In this document: one piece after another, positions 7,617 through 16,940 of the stretch
Layout of the letters: each line of letters starts with the position of its first letter
Position numbering within the stretch: the first letter of the stretch is position 1
Origin: Chara braunii
Taxonomy: Eukaryota; Streptophyta; Charophyceae; Charales; Characeae
Direction: 5' to 3'
Length of the DNA stretch: 32,564 nucleotides
Assembly (NCBI GenBank): GCA_003427395.1
Contig: BFEA01000489.1
Coordinates: 128,914 to 161,477 of the forward strand
Translations under genes and position numbers: made by a program
Notes under the pieces: model-generated
Seen by the model: the letters and a program-made list of their open reading frames with translations, nothing else
Told to the model about the DNA's origin: nothing
Database searches by the model: none

Positions 7617-9230
7617 GACCAGATGGGCTGCTGAGATAGACCAGTTCGACTTTGAGTTGAAGCCCGTTAAAGGGAAGTAGTCGATGCTCTAAGTAGGAGA
7701 GCTGATTACTTCGGCGCGATAGTGCACTAGACATAGGGCACATCGCAGCAGAAAGTGAGAGATGCATACGCACAGGATCCGATTTATAGTGAGGTGTTGA
7801 AAAGAGTCGAGGAGGCCCCAAATAGCGAGCCGCACTATCGAACCACAAACGGGCTACTGTTTGAGAAGACCAACGTCATTGACAGACTCTGCATCCCCAA
7901 TAGTGAAGAGATCCGTAGTCGGATCCTAGGGGAATGCCACAATACAGAAGGGCGCTTCGACAGGCAAAAGACTCTAGCTAACCTGATGATGTCCTACACG
8001 TGGCCCGACATGAAAGCGGACTGAATAGACTCAATAAAGTATGTACGCAGTTGTAAAGTCTGTCAGCGTAACAAGTTAGCAACTAGAGCCCCTCTTGCCC
8101 TTCTCAGACCTTTGCCTATCCCATCAGGTACCAAAGAGTCAATTTCCATTTTTTTTATGGATACTGGGTCAGGAGTAGGCACGACAAAAGTCAAGTTATG
8201 GTCATAGTAGATCAATTTAGTAAGTATGCAGTTTTCGTACCCTTGCCTTTAGAGGCACTTACCAATTTAGATATAGAAAAGTTTTTCAATTTCTGGGTAA
8301 GCGAGCACGGTCTACCATTGTCCATAGTTAGTGCTAGAGATACACAGTTCACCAGCCAGAATTGGCAGGATCTTATGAAAGTATACAAATCTAAGTTGTT
8401 GATGTTGTCTGACCGCCATCCAGACAAAACAAATGAATACGATCTTGCTGCAACTACTCAAAATGTACATCAGACCAGATCAGGTGAAATGGGATGAGAT
8501 GCTTCCCAAGGTAGCAAGTGCCTATAACAACAATGTTCATCAAGGCACATGAAGGACTCCCAACGAGCTGCATAAGTCCTTTAGGCCAAGGAGACCATTT
8601 GAAGGATTGAATCAGGATCAGATCCAAAGACTACCGCCCGATACCCGAGAGTTTGCACTGCAGCACGAGCAGGAAGTCGCTAGAGTGATCGACATTTTAA
8701 GGAAGGCCCACCGCATAATCGAGCAAGCTAACAAACACCGTCGACCTTCATAGTTTCGGGTAGGCGACTTAGTCTGTGTCAAGTCTAAAGAGTTTGCACC
8801 TGAGGACAACATCTCGCAAAAGCTCTTACCTGCGTACAGAGGACCATGGCCCGTCCTAGAAGTTAAAGGAGGAGAGGACGGACCATCATAGACCATAGAG
8901 ATCCCAACACATCTCCACACGTACCCAGTCTTCCATGCGTCCAAGTTACTATCGTGCACCACCACTGACAGGTTCCCTTCACGGAGATCAATGACTCCAC
9001 TGGACATGGATGGTGCCTACGACATAGACCGCATAGTGGAAGAGGACGTGTTCAGAACAGGAGGTCGAGGTCGTCCCCAGAAGCAATACGAAGTCAGGTT
9101 CGCATACCCAAAACCGGCAGGTGGTTTACTAGAACAAAGCTTTTAGAAACCGCTCCCGACTTAGTACACGCGTATGAGAGAGCAAGAAAGGGTAAACTAA
9201 AAGTCCTATCTTGAGTAAGAGTGTTCTCGG
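7617..9230 (+). pseudogene. pol fragment of element B: integrase and chromodomain (broken)
   Basis: Coding similarity begins just before FDFELKPVKGK (end of RNase H) and runs to the chromodomain. Visible blocks include ECHNTEGRFD and CKVCQRNK (integrase zinc site), LRPLPIPSG, MVIVDQFSKYAVF at 8198, ARDTQFTSQNWQDLM, ASAYNNNVH, RTPNELHKSFRP, FHASKLL and GRGRPQKQYEVRF (chromodomain). The second zinc-binding His is Arg at 7953. About 14 bases are missing just after HPDK near 8427, removing the stretch with the catalytic Glu and shifting frame. Stops follow, for example TGA at 8022 and TAG in PS*FRVGD near 8750. It is the same superfamily as A1 and A2 but a clearly different lineage. Confidence 0.87.
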
Positions 9231-9243
9231 AGGACCTCAAATT

Positions 9244-9257
9244 TAGGATGGCGGGAG
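9244..9257 (+). other. Polypurine tract of element B
   Basis: TAGGATGGCGGGAG lies directly before the 3' LTR, where plus-strand DNA synthesis would be primed. The 3' LTR then starts CGAAACG where the 5' LTR has TGAAACG, a T/C difference in the terminal dinucleotide. Confidence 0.65.
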
Positions 9258-10252
9258 CGAAACGATTTCACCTAGTTGACCCGACATTGCACACCCCGCG
9301 AGTCGATCCCTAGACCTGAGATTTGAACCCGTGACCTGTCCCAAGTCGTAGGTTAGTCTGTAGGTCAGGTAGGTTGGATTCAATCCATAGGTCTTCAGAT
9401 TAGTAGTTAATTCTGTTACCGGTACTCTTAGAAGGAACTGTTATGGAAGTCTGTATCTGAGTCGACGTGGGCCTAAGTCCGCAGGTTAGTGATCTGTGGG
9501 TTCGAGAAGGCTGTAGGTCCCTGTAGGCCTGTTCAGTCAGCAAGTACCAGAGTAGGGGCTGCACGTGGTTGGAAGGGATGGGCCCACGCGGTTTGGGGAA
9601 GGTTCTGGACCATGCGGTTTGGGGCCCAGCAGCCCATGTGGCTTGGGCCAGAAGGCCCACACGGTTTGGAAATTTCCAGAGCCGGGCCCACGTGGTGAGA
9701 GGCCAAGCCCACACGTTTAGAGCCCCAGGCCCACGCGGTTTGGGGCAGGGCCAGGCCACCTGCGGGTTACTATAAATAAAGAGGCAGCGGCCAGTCATTC
9801 ATTGATTTGCTTGTGAGCCATGTGGAAGTGCTGCCTTGGTGACCTGTGTGTGGAGGTCTGCAGGTGCCCGGAGCTGAAGTGGGCAGTGAGGAGGTCGACG
9901 GCGGCCATAGCTGGAAGGAGGAAGACGATGGCAACCATAGCCGACAAGCTGCTGGAGTTGACAAATTGTACAGTGTGTGTGTGTGTAAAGTGGACATTCA
10001 GGGTATATCCTCGACATGCGTGCATGAGGGGCAGTGAGGCTGGTGGTGGAGACAGTGTTCGACGGCCATAGCCGCAAGTCGTGCAGTTAACTTGAACTAA
10101 GTTTTGAGTGGAAGACATATCTCTGAGTTTTCCGTGACGGCGCAATGTGCCACTGCAAGTTTGTTGTTGATTCTGGGTTGAAGAAGTTGGTTTGCCATCA
10201 GTTCGGCCATGTATGCATGTTGCAATTAAGTTTGAAGTGAAGTCTGATTTCA
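9258..10252 (+). repeat. 3' LTR of element B
   Basis: It pairs with the 5' LTR at 4969-5999 and ends GATTTCA at 10252. It contains the GC-rich array (9580-9748), an intact TATAAATA, a GT tract near 9973 and the GGCCATAGC words. Long frames on both strands (for example 9400-9798) are by-products of the array and have exact counterparts in the 5' LTR. Confidence 0.88.
9771..9778 (+). promoter_or_regulatory. TATA box in B 3' LTR
   Basis: TATAAATA follows the GC-rich array, as expected of an LTR core promoter driving transcription from about 25-35 bases downstream. The 5' LTR has CATAAATA at 5518 in the same context. Confidence 0.6.
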
Positions 10253-10384
10253 CACGTGGTAATGAGGAAACATGTACTTCAACAACGACTTCGAACTGAT
10301 GGACTTATTGGATTGATTATCTCAAGACATTGCATGACATTGTTATCTGGGACATGATTGGATGACGAGACCGGGTTCATTACA
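10253..10384 (+). mobile_element. Right remainder of the A1 3' LTR
   Basis: After B ends, CACGTGGTAATG resumes the interrupted A1 LTR. It ends in CGAGACCGGGTTCATTACA, which matches the end of the A2 LTRs (GACTGGGTTCATTACA at 18134-18149, GACTGAGTTCATTACA at 25719-25734). This shared terminus is what identifies the remainder as A1. Confidence 0.75.
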
Positions 10385-10597
10385 CCCTTCTTCTAACCCT
10401 CCTTTTTCTATTCGCTCTTTGTGTTGCACGAGTGCCCCATGCGTCATGCTCATGAGTTCAGCAAGCATTGTATCTGGGACATGATTGGATGACGAGACCG
10501 GGTTCATTACACCCTTCTTCTAACCCTCCTTTTTCTATTCGCTCTTTGTGTTGCACGAGCGCGCCATGCATCATGCTCTTCAGTTCAACAAGCATTC
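10344..10597 (+). repeat. 127-bp tandem duplication spanning the A1 LTR end
   Basis: TATCTGGGACATGATTGGAT starts at 10344 and again at 10471, and the two 127-bp units differ at only a few bases near their ends. Each unit holds the last 41 bases of the A1 LTR and about 86 bases of flanking DNA (CCCTTCTTCTAACCCTCC and on). The duplication therefore happened after A1 inserted. Confidence 0.95.
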
Positions 10598-10703
10598 CGT
10601 TGTCTCAAAATTGAGTTTTGTATCAAAAAAAAAAAAAAGGGATCATAACACATCTCTGTTTCTCTCTGCTCTGCTCTTTTGCAATTGTCTAGCTATATTA
10701 CAG

Positions 10704-10894
10704 ATGTGTAGAGCCGACCCACCCATGCCATGTCTTCGCTTGAGTTGTGGCTATCGAGAGAATGAAAATTTCAAATGGCAGTGCGTTCGTGGTTCAAGCT
10801 TTAACATATCAACGTGTACTCCTGAAGGTGCAACAAGGCAGGATGAGGGAACCTGTGACGGTTGGTGGGCGACTTATGATGAAGCATTTTTAAG
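10704..10894 (+). CDS. Candidate internal exon, cysteine-rich peptide of unknown function
   Basis: The frame reads MCRADPPMPCLRLSCGYREN and on through WWATYDEAFLR without a stop for 63 codons, with six cysteines. It is preceded by a pyrimidine-rich stretch and ATTACAG (AG at 10702-10703), and ends AAG then GTAAGA at 10895, a near-ideal donor. The length of 191 bases leaves phase 2. Codon composition is balanced, unlike the low-complexity frames nearby. The same frame continues upstream through a hydrophobic stretch (SLFLSALLFCNCLAILQ), so an alternative is a first exon with a signal peptide, though no well-placed Met precedes it. I do not recognise the family. An unannotated TE fragment or chance frame remains possible. 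Confidence 0.35.
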
Positions 10895-10958
10895 GTAAGA
10901 TATATGCGGGAAGAAACTATGTGAGGGGATGTGAGTGAGCATCTTCACCTAGAGAGAA

Positions 10959-11121
10959 CACAGTCATTATGGCTGTATCTTGTTTCAAAGCTGCACACAA
11001 ATACACCTATAATGACTGTGCATTCTACTCATGTGAAAACAATAGTTAATGTGAGAAATGTGCAGCCTCAAGTGCACATTTGCGGAGATTAAGAGATACG
11101 CATCTCTCTCGTAATCTACGC
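10959..11121. repeat. Cluster of three consecutive hairpins
   Basis: Hairpin 1 has perfect 12-base arms CACAGTCATTAT (10959-10970) and ATAATGACTGTG (11009-11020). Hairpin 2 has AAATGTGC (11056-11063) and GCACATTT (11074-11081). Hairpin 3 (11082-11121) pairs GCG, AGATTA and GAGAT with ATCTC, TAATCT and CGC. They lie just after the candidate splice donor. A small foldback element or a structured intron are both possible. Confidence 0.65.
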
Positions 11122-11339
11122 AAATTGGACCTTGTCGCCCCAGATGCAGGGCTGGGCTGACAACCGGCCAGTTCTGCTGGCCCAGATTTAACCGGGCCAG
11201 ATTGGTCCAGGTGCTAAAGCTAGAATTTCGGTTGGGCCCAAAACCGGTCCTTTTTTTTTTGGAAACCAGTGTTCGACTGTGCTCGCCCAGAGCAGTCAGA
11301 ATCCGCGAAGAGAACTGTGAACCTAAAACTTTAATTCAG

Positions 11340-11810
11340 TTGGGGGGGGGGGCTATGGCTACCAGAGGAGGACGAAGGGAAACAAGAGACGGAAGAAGGG
11401 AAATAAGAGGAGAGGAAGGGAATGAAGAGACGAGAAGGAAAACGAAGACAAAGAGGGTGAAAAGAAGAAGCGAAGGAGGGGGGGGGCTGTCGACAGGCAG
11501 GGGAAGGTGTTGAGGAAGGGGGAGGGGGTGTCGACGGGCGGGGCAAGGTCAACTATCTTCGGGAAAAAAATAAAAAGACGAGAGGAGAAAGAAGACGAAG
11601 AGTAGGAGGAGCAGAAGTTGTGGGGGGAAAGAAGAATAGGAGGGTGAGGAGGTAGAGGGGTTTGAGTGTAGACGGGCAAGGTCGACTTCGCTCCAAAAAA
11701 AAAAAAAAAAACCCAAGGGGAGTGGAGGAGGAAAGGATAAGAAGACGAGAGGAGGAACAAGAAGAAGAAGAAGAGGAGGATGAGGAGGCGGAGGAGAAGC
11801 TCTTTTTGTT
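11340..11810 (+). repeat. Polypurine tracts with GTCGACGGGC minisatellite words
   Basis: The tract is G/A-rich, interrupted by GTCGACAGGCAGGGGAAGGT (11488), GTCGACGGGCGGGGCAAGGT (11530) and a GTAGACGGGCAAGGTCGACT variant near 11670. Homopolymers G10 (near 11343) and A17 (near 11695) are included. Open frames on both strands reflect composition. From 11122 to 11339 I see no feature beyond GGCCCAGATT/GGGCCAGATT direct repeats near 11180. Confidence 0.8.
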
Positions 11811-11849
11811 TAGGAGTGTCCATGAGGTGAACGTTTGGGCCACTGCCCT

Positions 11850-12531
11850 TTCAGTTTAGCCTCATGAAACAAAACAACTGACTTGGCTGTTTTGAGAGGA
11901 TCCTTTCTTGTAAACCATAGATCTTCAGTGTATGGTTGGAACTGGAACTTCACCAAGTACTCACAATCGGGACTCGTGCCCCAGTTGTCCTCAATACTCT
12001 CGACCTCCTAGTATCCCTTGCTAGTTATAAGAGGACCGGATTGAGGGGGCCTGTTTGGGAATACATCCGAGGGCGTGAAGAGCAACAACTTGAATGAAAG
12101 AAAGACATGGTAGGTTCTGATTTGTGGGGGTACAACCAATACATAGGAAGGACCAAAAGGATCAGCCCCGACTGTACCAAGAACCTGCCATTGACCATAC
12201 TAAATGGGCAACAACTTTCTTGAAATGTCCTGTTCATCAAAGAGCTCGGATCTTTTCACCCAGACCCAGTCCCCTGGATGAGGGGGGGAAGGCAAGCTGT
12301 GTTTATTGGCCTGTTCAATCATCCTCTTTTCTGCCTTGAACACGTTAGTTCTTGCCTTCTCTACATCACGTTTGTAACTATTGTCAAATTCTGCACTGCG
12401 AGGAGTCAGTTTGGCCTTACCCTTATGGATGATGCCATCGAGAGGCTGTTTAGGGTTTGTACCCCAATGGAGCTTGTACGGTGTAAATCCAGTGGAGCGG
12501 TGAATAAAGGTATTATACGTCAGTTGAGAAG
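11850..12531 (-). pseudogene. Element C: chromovirus integrase C-terminus and chromodomain
   Basis: On the minus strand from 12531 downward, the blocks TYNTFIHRSTGFTPYKLHWG, RMIEQANKH and GDWVWVKRSELF mark the end of an integrase core and its GPY/F-type tail. PPQIRTYHVF and FPNRPPQS follow in another frame. VESIEDNWGTSPDCEYLVKF and EDLWFTRKD form a chromodomain at about 11890-12010. Similarity starts abruptly at the TYN block, so everything upstream is missing and no LTR or PBS is identifiable. Stops (TAG just before EVESIED; a stop after KLLPI near 12200) and a frameshift break it. It differs from A and B in sequence, so it is a third chromovirus lineage. Confidence 0.8.
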
Positions 12532-13084
12532 TGAATAAAGGTATAAAGGTGAAGACGGTGACAATGACGACGATATCGATGACGTGGCGGCGCCGGAGCA
12601 GGGAGGGAGGGAGGACCGTTTGCCGCTCCGATACTAGTCTGACGAGGCAGAGGCAGGGCAGCGGGACTGGAAGAGAGAGGGAGAGTAAGAGCACACACAC
12701 ACGCTCGCTCAACTCGACGCAGACTCGACACGACTCAATGGACGCAGACACAAAGTGGCAAAGTGCCAAAGTCGCAATCTTGGATTCTGAACACAATGTC
12801 GCAGGAAGTCACACTGAAGCACAAACACTGAGGCTGAAAACTGAGTCCCGTACTGGGCTTGAGTCCGGTCTTAAGTACCGGACTCAAGTTCAGTCCTGAG
12901 GCCAGAAGTGCAATTTGCCTCAGGGCTGAACTGAAAATCGAACGTCTGAGTCTGGGCGCCAGAATGCTGGATGGCGCCAAGTATCGAAATTCAAAAGTGC
13001 CAGAGGAGGAATTTTTGAATGGGCGCCAACTACAGAGGGCACCAACAGTCAGGAACTGGAGAACAGAGACGCAAAATAAAATAG
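12532..13084. other. Non-genic stretch left of the LINE
   Basis: I see no gene here. GTGAATAAAGGTAT occurs twice 33 bases apart near 12500 and 12533, a (CA)n lies near 12695, and a strong palindrome sits at 12852-12894. Frames in this interval show no known domain. It is probably original flanking DNA into which the LINE inserted. Confidence 0.5.
12852..12894. repeat. 43-bp palindrome with perfect 12-bp stem
   Basis: CTTGAGTCCGGT (12858-12869) and ACCGGACTCAAG (12877-12888) are exact inverted copies around CTTAAGT. Two mismatches out, ACTG (12852-12855) pairs with CAGT. It could be a cruciform or a foldback remnant. No terminator role is implied in a eukaryote. Confidence 0.85.
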
Positions 13085-13099
13085 CAGCCTGGCGGGTGG
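13085..13099. other. Left target-site duplication of the LINE
   Basis: CAGCCTGGCGGGTGG stands here and, letter for letter, at 29602-29616 right after an A20 tract. A 15-bp direct repeat flanking a poly(A)-ended element is the hallmark of target-primed reverse transcription. Confidence 0.85.
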
Positions 13100-13584
13100 G
13101 AATACAAGGGAGATTGGCAAAGGAATCTGGAGAGATCCAGAGCGCTAGCGTCGACTGGTTAGCACAAACGCACCAGCGCTAATTCACGAGCCGGCACCGC
13201 GGTAACTTTTCCAAGCGCCGGGAACGCCCAGCGCCGCACGCGATTCCTTGATACGAATTTTCGAAGAGAACGATAGGATGAAAGGGGCGGAAACTTCAGC
13301 GCCAGACTGAGCGACGCCTCCGGGTGTGGCCACCAAGTGCTAGACAAGAACATGAGTGACAATTGAGAGGAAGAGAGGATGAGAAGGGAAGAGTCAGTTA
13401 AGGAAAAGAGAAGGAAGGGGAAGAAAAGTGAATACAACGAGAATAATACTCCACAGTTATCATAACACGAACAGGATAGAAGATCGCTCAAATTCAGAAA
13501 AAGAGAGACGGCGTAATTGAGCGACACAAAATGAGGGAGAGAAGGGGCGAGAAGCAGTAGACACACGACGCCACGGCTACGGGC

Positions 13585-13880
13585 TTGACACCCCAGATAC
13601 GAACAGGAGAAGAGAAACACAAGAAGAAAGACGAGAAGAGAAAAGACTGTATCAGGAAGAACGGGGAAGAGGAAGAAGAGTACTATGTTGGGGATAAAAC
13701 AGGAGCAAGGCGCAAGTTAGGAGAAGAGAGTCGATCACACTTACTGAAAAAGGAAAAGGGAGGCGAGGACATCAACAACAAGGAAAGCTCTGTGCAAAGG
13801 GGGATTGCAGGAGCAACACACGTCCAAGCGCGTCATCAAGTCGAATTGCAAAGTGTGAACAACTCCCCTCCGGAAAAGTT
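13585..13880 (+). CDS. Weak Lys/Glu-rich open frame in LINE 5' region
   Basis: An open frame begins MTPQIRTGEEKHKKKDEKRK and runs to AAG followed by GTAAGT at 13884-13889, resembling a splice donor. It is rich in Lys, Glu and Arg, matching the local purine bias, and has no recognisable domain. It could be an upstream LINE ORF, an exon, or chance. I lean to chance. Confidence 0.15.
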
Positions 13881-13895
13881 AAAGGTAAGTTTGTT

Positions 13896-14313
13896 ATGGC
13901 TAATCATCACCCTATACCAGGCAAATACAGGAGTCAACTAGCAGACAAAACGAGGACGAGACAAGGGGCGAAGCTTTCGACACTCGTCATCGCATCACCA
14001 CAAGCGTTGGAGACTCGATTGTCACCAGAGATAGCACGAAGTAGGCTAAACGAAAACACCAGCATACCACCTGACCCCTCATCTGCCTACCCCACCTCCC
14101 CACACTCCTTCGCTACTCCCAACCCCTTACCCAACATCCAGCGACGCCCTACTTTCGCAACCACCCCTATCCTTGTTCCGTCAACCCCCAACGCCTCCCT
14201 AGTTCTAGAGTTCTCTCTGAGCCCACCCCTCCCACCCAATCGCCCGACTCCATCCCCAGCCCAAGTTAACCCTGCGGACAACATACTTCCCTCCCTCCCT
14301 CCCTCCCCCCCCT
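13896..14313 (+). CDS. Weak Pro/Ser-rich open frame truncated by the gap
   Basis: An ATG at 13896 opens a frame rich in Pro, Ser and Thr that reads to the edge of the N gap (about 139 residues). Pro/Ser-rich N-termini occur in some LINE ORF1 proteins, but no motif is visible. The C-rich composition alone could keep it open. What continues after the gap is AT-rich and looks unrelated. Confidence 0.18.
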
Positions 14314-14827
14314 NNNNNNNNNNNNNNNNNNNNNNNNNNNNNNNNNNNNNNNNNNNNNNNNNNNNNNNNNNNNNNNNNNNNNNNNNNNNNNNNNNNNNNN
14401 NNNNNNNNNNNNNNNNNNNNNNNNNNNNNNNNNNNNNNNNNNNNNNNNNNNNNNNNNNNNNNNNNNNNNNNNNNNNNNNNNNNNNNNNNNNNNNNNNNNN
14501 NNNNNNNNNNNNNNNNNNNNNNNNNNNNNNNNNNNNNNNNNNNNNNNNNNNNNNNNNNNNNNNNNNNNNNNNNNNNNNNNNNNNNNNNNNNNNNNNNNNN
14601 NNNNNNNNNNNNNNNNNNNNNNNNNNNNNNNNNNNNNNNNNNNNNNNNNNNNNNNNNNNNNNNNNNNNNNNNNNNNNNNNNNNNNNNNNNNNNNNNNNNN
14701 NNNNNNNNNNNNNNNNNNNNNNNNNNNNNNNNNNNNNNNNNNNNNNNNNNNNNNNNNNNNNNNNNNNNNNNNNNNNNNNNNNNNNNNNNNNNNNNNNNNN
14801 NNNNNNNNNNNNNNNNNNNNNNNNNNN
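14314..14827. other. Assembly gap (514 N)
   Basis: There are 514 unknown bases. The left edge is a (CCCT)n run ending in C9-T, a sequence hard to read, so the gap is probably technical. Its real length is unknown. Confidence 0.99.
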
Positions 14828-14946
14828 CCACCCTTACCACGCTTCCAAAATTCGTCTCACCGTCTCCTACCTTTATCAGAATTCTCATTATTTATCATTT
14901 ATATTATTAATAATATTAACATTACTATACTCGCTACAATAGAACT

Positions 14947-14979
14947 AGCGACATTAACGCGACTTCTGTCGCGATCGCT
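14947..14979. repeat. Nested small hairpin
   Basis: CGCGAC-TTCT-GTCGCG (14958-14973) sits inside outer arms AGCGA and TCGCT. It is the only clear structure between the gap and the 36-bp repeat. The stretch 14980-15660 shows no recognisable gene. Confidence 0.55.
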
Positions 14980-15663
14980 TTTTGTCCACTCCCGTGCCCA
15001 CTGTCCGAACCTGTTAACAAAGTTCGAACTCTTTTTATTTTTCTGAAGCCTCTATTAACTTTCATTCCCAACGGGATCCTTGTCGTACCATCTTAGACAC
15101 GAGACTGTTTCAGGAAATCAAACCCAATCCTTCTAAAAACGACCCCAAGGCTTAGCCATAATGTCCGTCCAACTTGTCACAAATAAACTGATTGCTCGTA
15201 TGCTCGTCCGACCTCAGGGAGGAGGACAAGAACTCCACAGATCTCCTACTCCCCGTTCTAGCCTAATCTTGAGCTCAGGATGCCCAGGGGAAGCAAAATT
15301 GTGTCACTCGTCCGCCAAATTACTAAGACTACAGGCGTACGGCTCAAGGCTTACAATTCCCAGACGGAAAAAGAGAACCTTTGTACCCTCTGCAGATAAC
15401 ACCACCGCCGGATCTGATCCCACGCTTCACTCTGCTACTCAAGTCCTCTTACGCACACTCCCCAAACGGGGAAGCGTAGTCAAATGAAGCAGTTTTGACC
15501 ACCACTTTGTGTCCAGCAATTCGGCGGAGATGTCCGAATTGCGGCACTTTGTGCCTGGAGGCTCGCAAGAGTCAGTCAAGTACAAAATACAAGTAGGTCC
15601 TGCACTATCATGAAGGGTCGAAGAGAAAGCACTTTGACTCTCGTTTAGCCCTGATTCCTTTCC

Positions 15664-15737
15664 CTGCCTTTCCACGTTCTTTTGCTCAGATTTTTTTCCA
15701 TGCCTTTCCAAGTTCTTTTGCTCTGATTCCCTTCCTT
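15664..15737 (+). repeat. 36-bp tandem duplication
   Basis: GCCTTTCCACGTTCTTTTGC at 15666 recurs as GCCTTTCCAAGTTCTTTTGC at 15702. On the minus strand this gives a 12-residue repeat inside an open frame, which I treat as a by-product. Confidence 0.8.
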
Positions 15738-15762
15738 CCTTTTTCACAATCCCCAGGTGGGG

Positions 15763-16108
15763 AGGCGAAGCTCTACCAAAATTTCCACTGACATCAGGAA
15801 TGATTTTCACAAGCTTGAGAAAATCACTTAACCCCTCAACGCACAACTCTCACATTCACCAAGCAGGGATGCGACCCGTCATCTCATCTCCTAACTCCAT
15901 TGAATAGCCTCTTACCTCACTTCCCTTAAGAAAGGAGGCGAAGCTCGACCAAAATTTCCACTGACATCAGGAACGATTTGCACAAGCTTGAGCAAATCGC
16001 TTAACCCCTCAATGCACAACTCTCACGTTCACCAAGCAGGGATGCGACCCACCATCTCATCTCCTAACTCCATTGAATAGCCCCTTACCTCACTTCCCTT
16101 AAGAAAGG
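15763..16108 (+). repeat. Two 173-bp tandem monomers upstream of LINE ORF1
   Basis: AGGCGAAGCTC at 15763 and 15936 opens two monomers of exactly 173 bases, about 95% identical by eye. A third AGGCG at 16109 starts a diverged continuation. They end 133 bases before the ORF1 ATG. Tandem monomers in front of ORF1 recall the promoter monomers of mouse L1. The promoter role here is inferred. Confidence 0.9.
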
Positions 16109-16240
16109 AGGCGTCGGCCATTCAAGCCCCAGATTGCAGCTGACACCCGAGTCACTCACTCACTTGCCAACTACCAGACTGAGAGGCAAAAACTCACCCA
16201 TTTCAGGAAGTGTACCACCCAGGAAGCAAACCGCAGCACA

Positions 16241-16940
16241 ATGGCAAGTTCCTACAGTGATGTGGTAACGACTCCATGGAAGGGGGAACCCACACAGCTA
16301 CCAATCAGACCAGAAACAGGGCATCGAACACCGCTCACAGGATCTGCAGACGCAACGGGGCGCAACCAAAGCCAAGGGCAGTCCTCAGCACCAGGTCTGC
16401 ACCCAACTCAACGCACAGAACTCTGAGTCCCAAAGCGATGGAGTTCCTGATTTCAAAGTACCCAAGTCAAATCTAAAGCTAATATCATCAGGGAAACAAC
16501 TAAGGGTCATCTTGCCATATCATTGGAGCCACCAACATGATGACTGGGAAGTTGCAGTCAGCAAATCCTGGGCTCTGATTGCACTAGCAAGCCCCAAAGA
16601 AAAAGTTTTGGCTGCCAACATGTCAAAGGATGCCCCCAGCACAGCACATATCTTTGGAGACAAAGCCCAATGGAGAGAGGAGTGGATCGATGACTCTGAG
16701 GAACTAGTCTGCAGCGACCTGAGACCATACATGGTAAGATATTCAATGGGAGCCCAACTCGCTGAGCACCTGATGTGGCGTCCCTGGAAGGTACTTTAGG
16801 CCATCCCATATGGCCTCATGGGAGGCGAAATTCCTCCTGAAAGAGCATCAGTCTCAGCGTCGATAGCAGAAGGGGAGGATCACTTGGACAGTGTCCTGGC
16901 TGACAAAACGCAAGAAAAGATCCGCCCCACAGACAACTAA
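16241..16940 (+). pseudogene. LINE ORF1-like remnant
   Basis: An ATG at 16241 begins MASSYSDVVTTPWKGEPTQL, about 60 Ser/Thr/Pro-rich residues. A frameshift near 16430 leads to a better-structured stretch including PYHWSHQHDDWEVAVSKSW, HIFGDKAQWREEW and AQLAEHLMWRPWKVL. A stop interrupts at 16797, then similar composition runs to TAA at 16938. ORF1 proteins bind LINE RNA and act as chaperones. I assign ORF1 from position (after the 5' monomers, before RT, inside the same duplication) and not from a recognised motif: no RRM or CCHC is visible. The 3' part is lost at the A2 junction near 16995. Confidence 0.45.

Larger units (their letters stand above)
4969..10252 (+). mobile_element. Element B: Ty3/gypsy chromovirus with both LTRs, interior gutted
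   Basis: This is a 5.28 kb element with LTRs of about 1,031 bp (4969-5999) and 995 bp (9258-10252). It has a tRNA-iMet primer-binding site, a long leader, a gag stub, an out-of-place LTR fragment (7201-7616), an integrase-chromodomain remnant and a polypurine tract. The host sequence CACG (ACACG if the last LTR base is counted) is duplicated at 4965-4968 and 10253-10256, so the ends come from a real integration. The target was the 3' LTR of A1. Most of gag, protease, RT and RNase H are missing. The LTRs look about 90% identical by eye. Confidence 0.88.
13100..16240 (+). other. LINE 5' region
   Basis: About 3.1 kb precede the ORF1-like frame. The start is CpG-rich (13180-13330), then purine-rich (13350-13780), then C-rich up to the gap. 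After the gap come AT-rich DNA, a hairpin at 14947-14979, a 36-bp duplication and two 173-bp monomers just before ORF1. No convincing protein is visible. Calling this a 5' UTR with promoter rests on position between the left duplication and ORF1. Confidence 0.55.

Noticed and set aside
9400-9798. 132-residue minus-strand ORF with a close relative at 5147-5506
   Set aside because: The two are the same LTR array read backwards. The 'conservation' is the repeat itself.
11553-11859. Ser/Leu-rich frames on the minus strand
   Set aside because: They are translations of polypurine DNA, adjacent to a chromovirus fragment, with no independent support.
13896-14942. Single 348-residue ORF across the gap
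   Set aside because: Half of it is N, and the part after the gap is AT-rich and unrelated in composition. Only the part before 14313 is listed, with low confidence.
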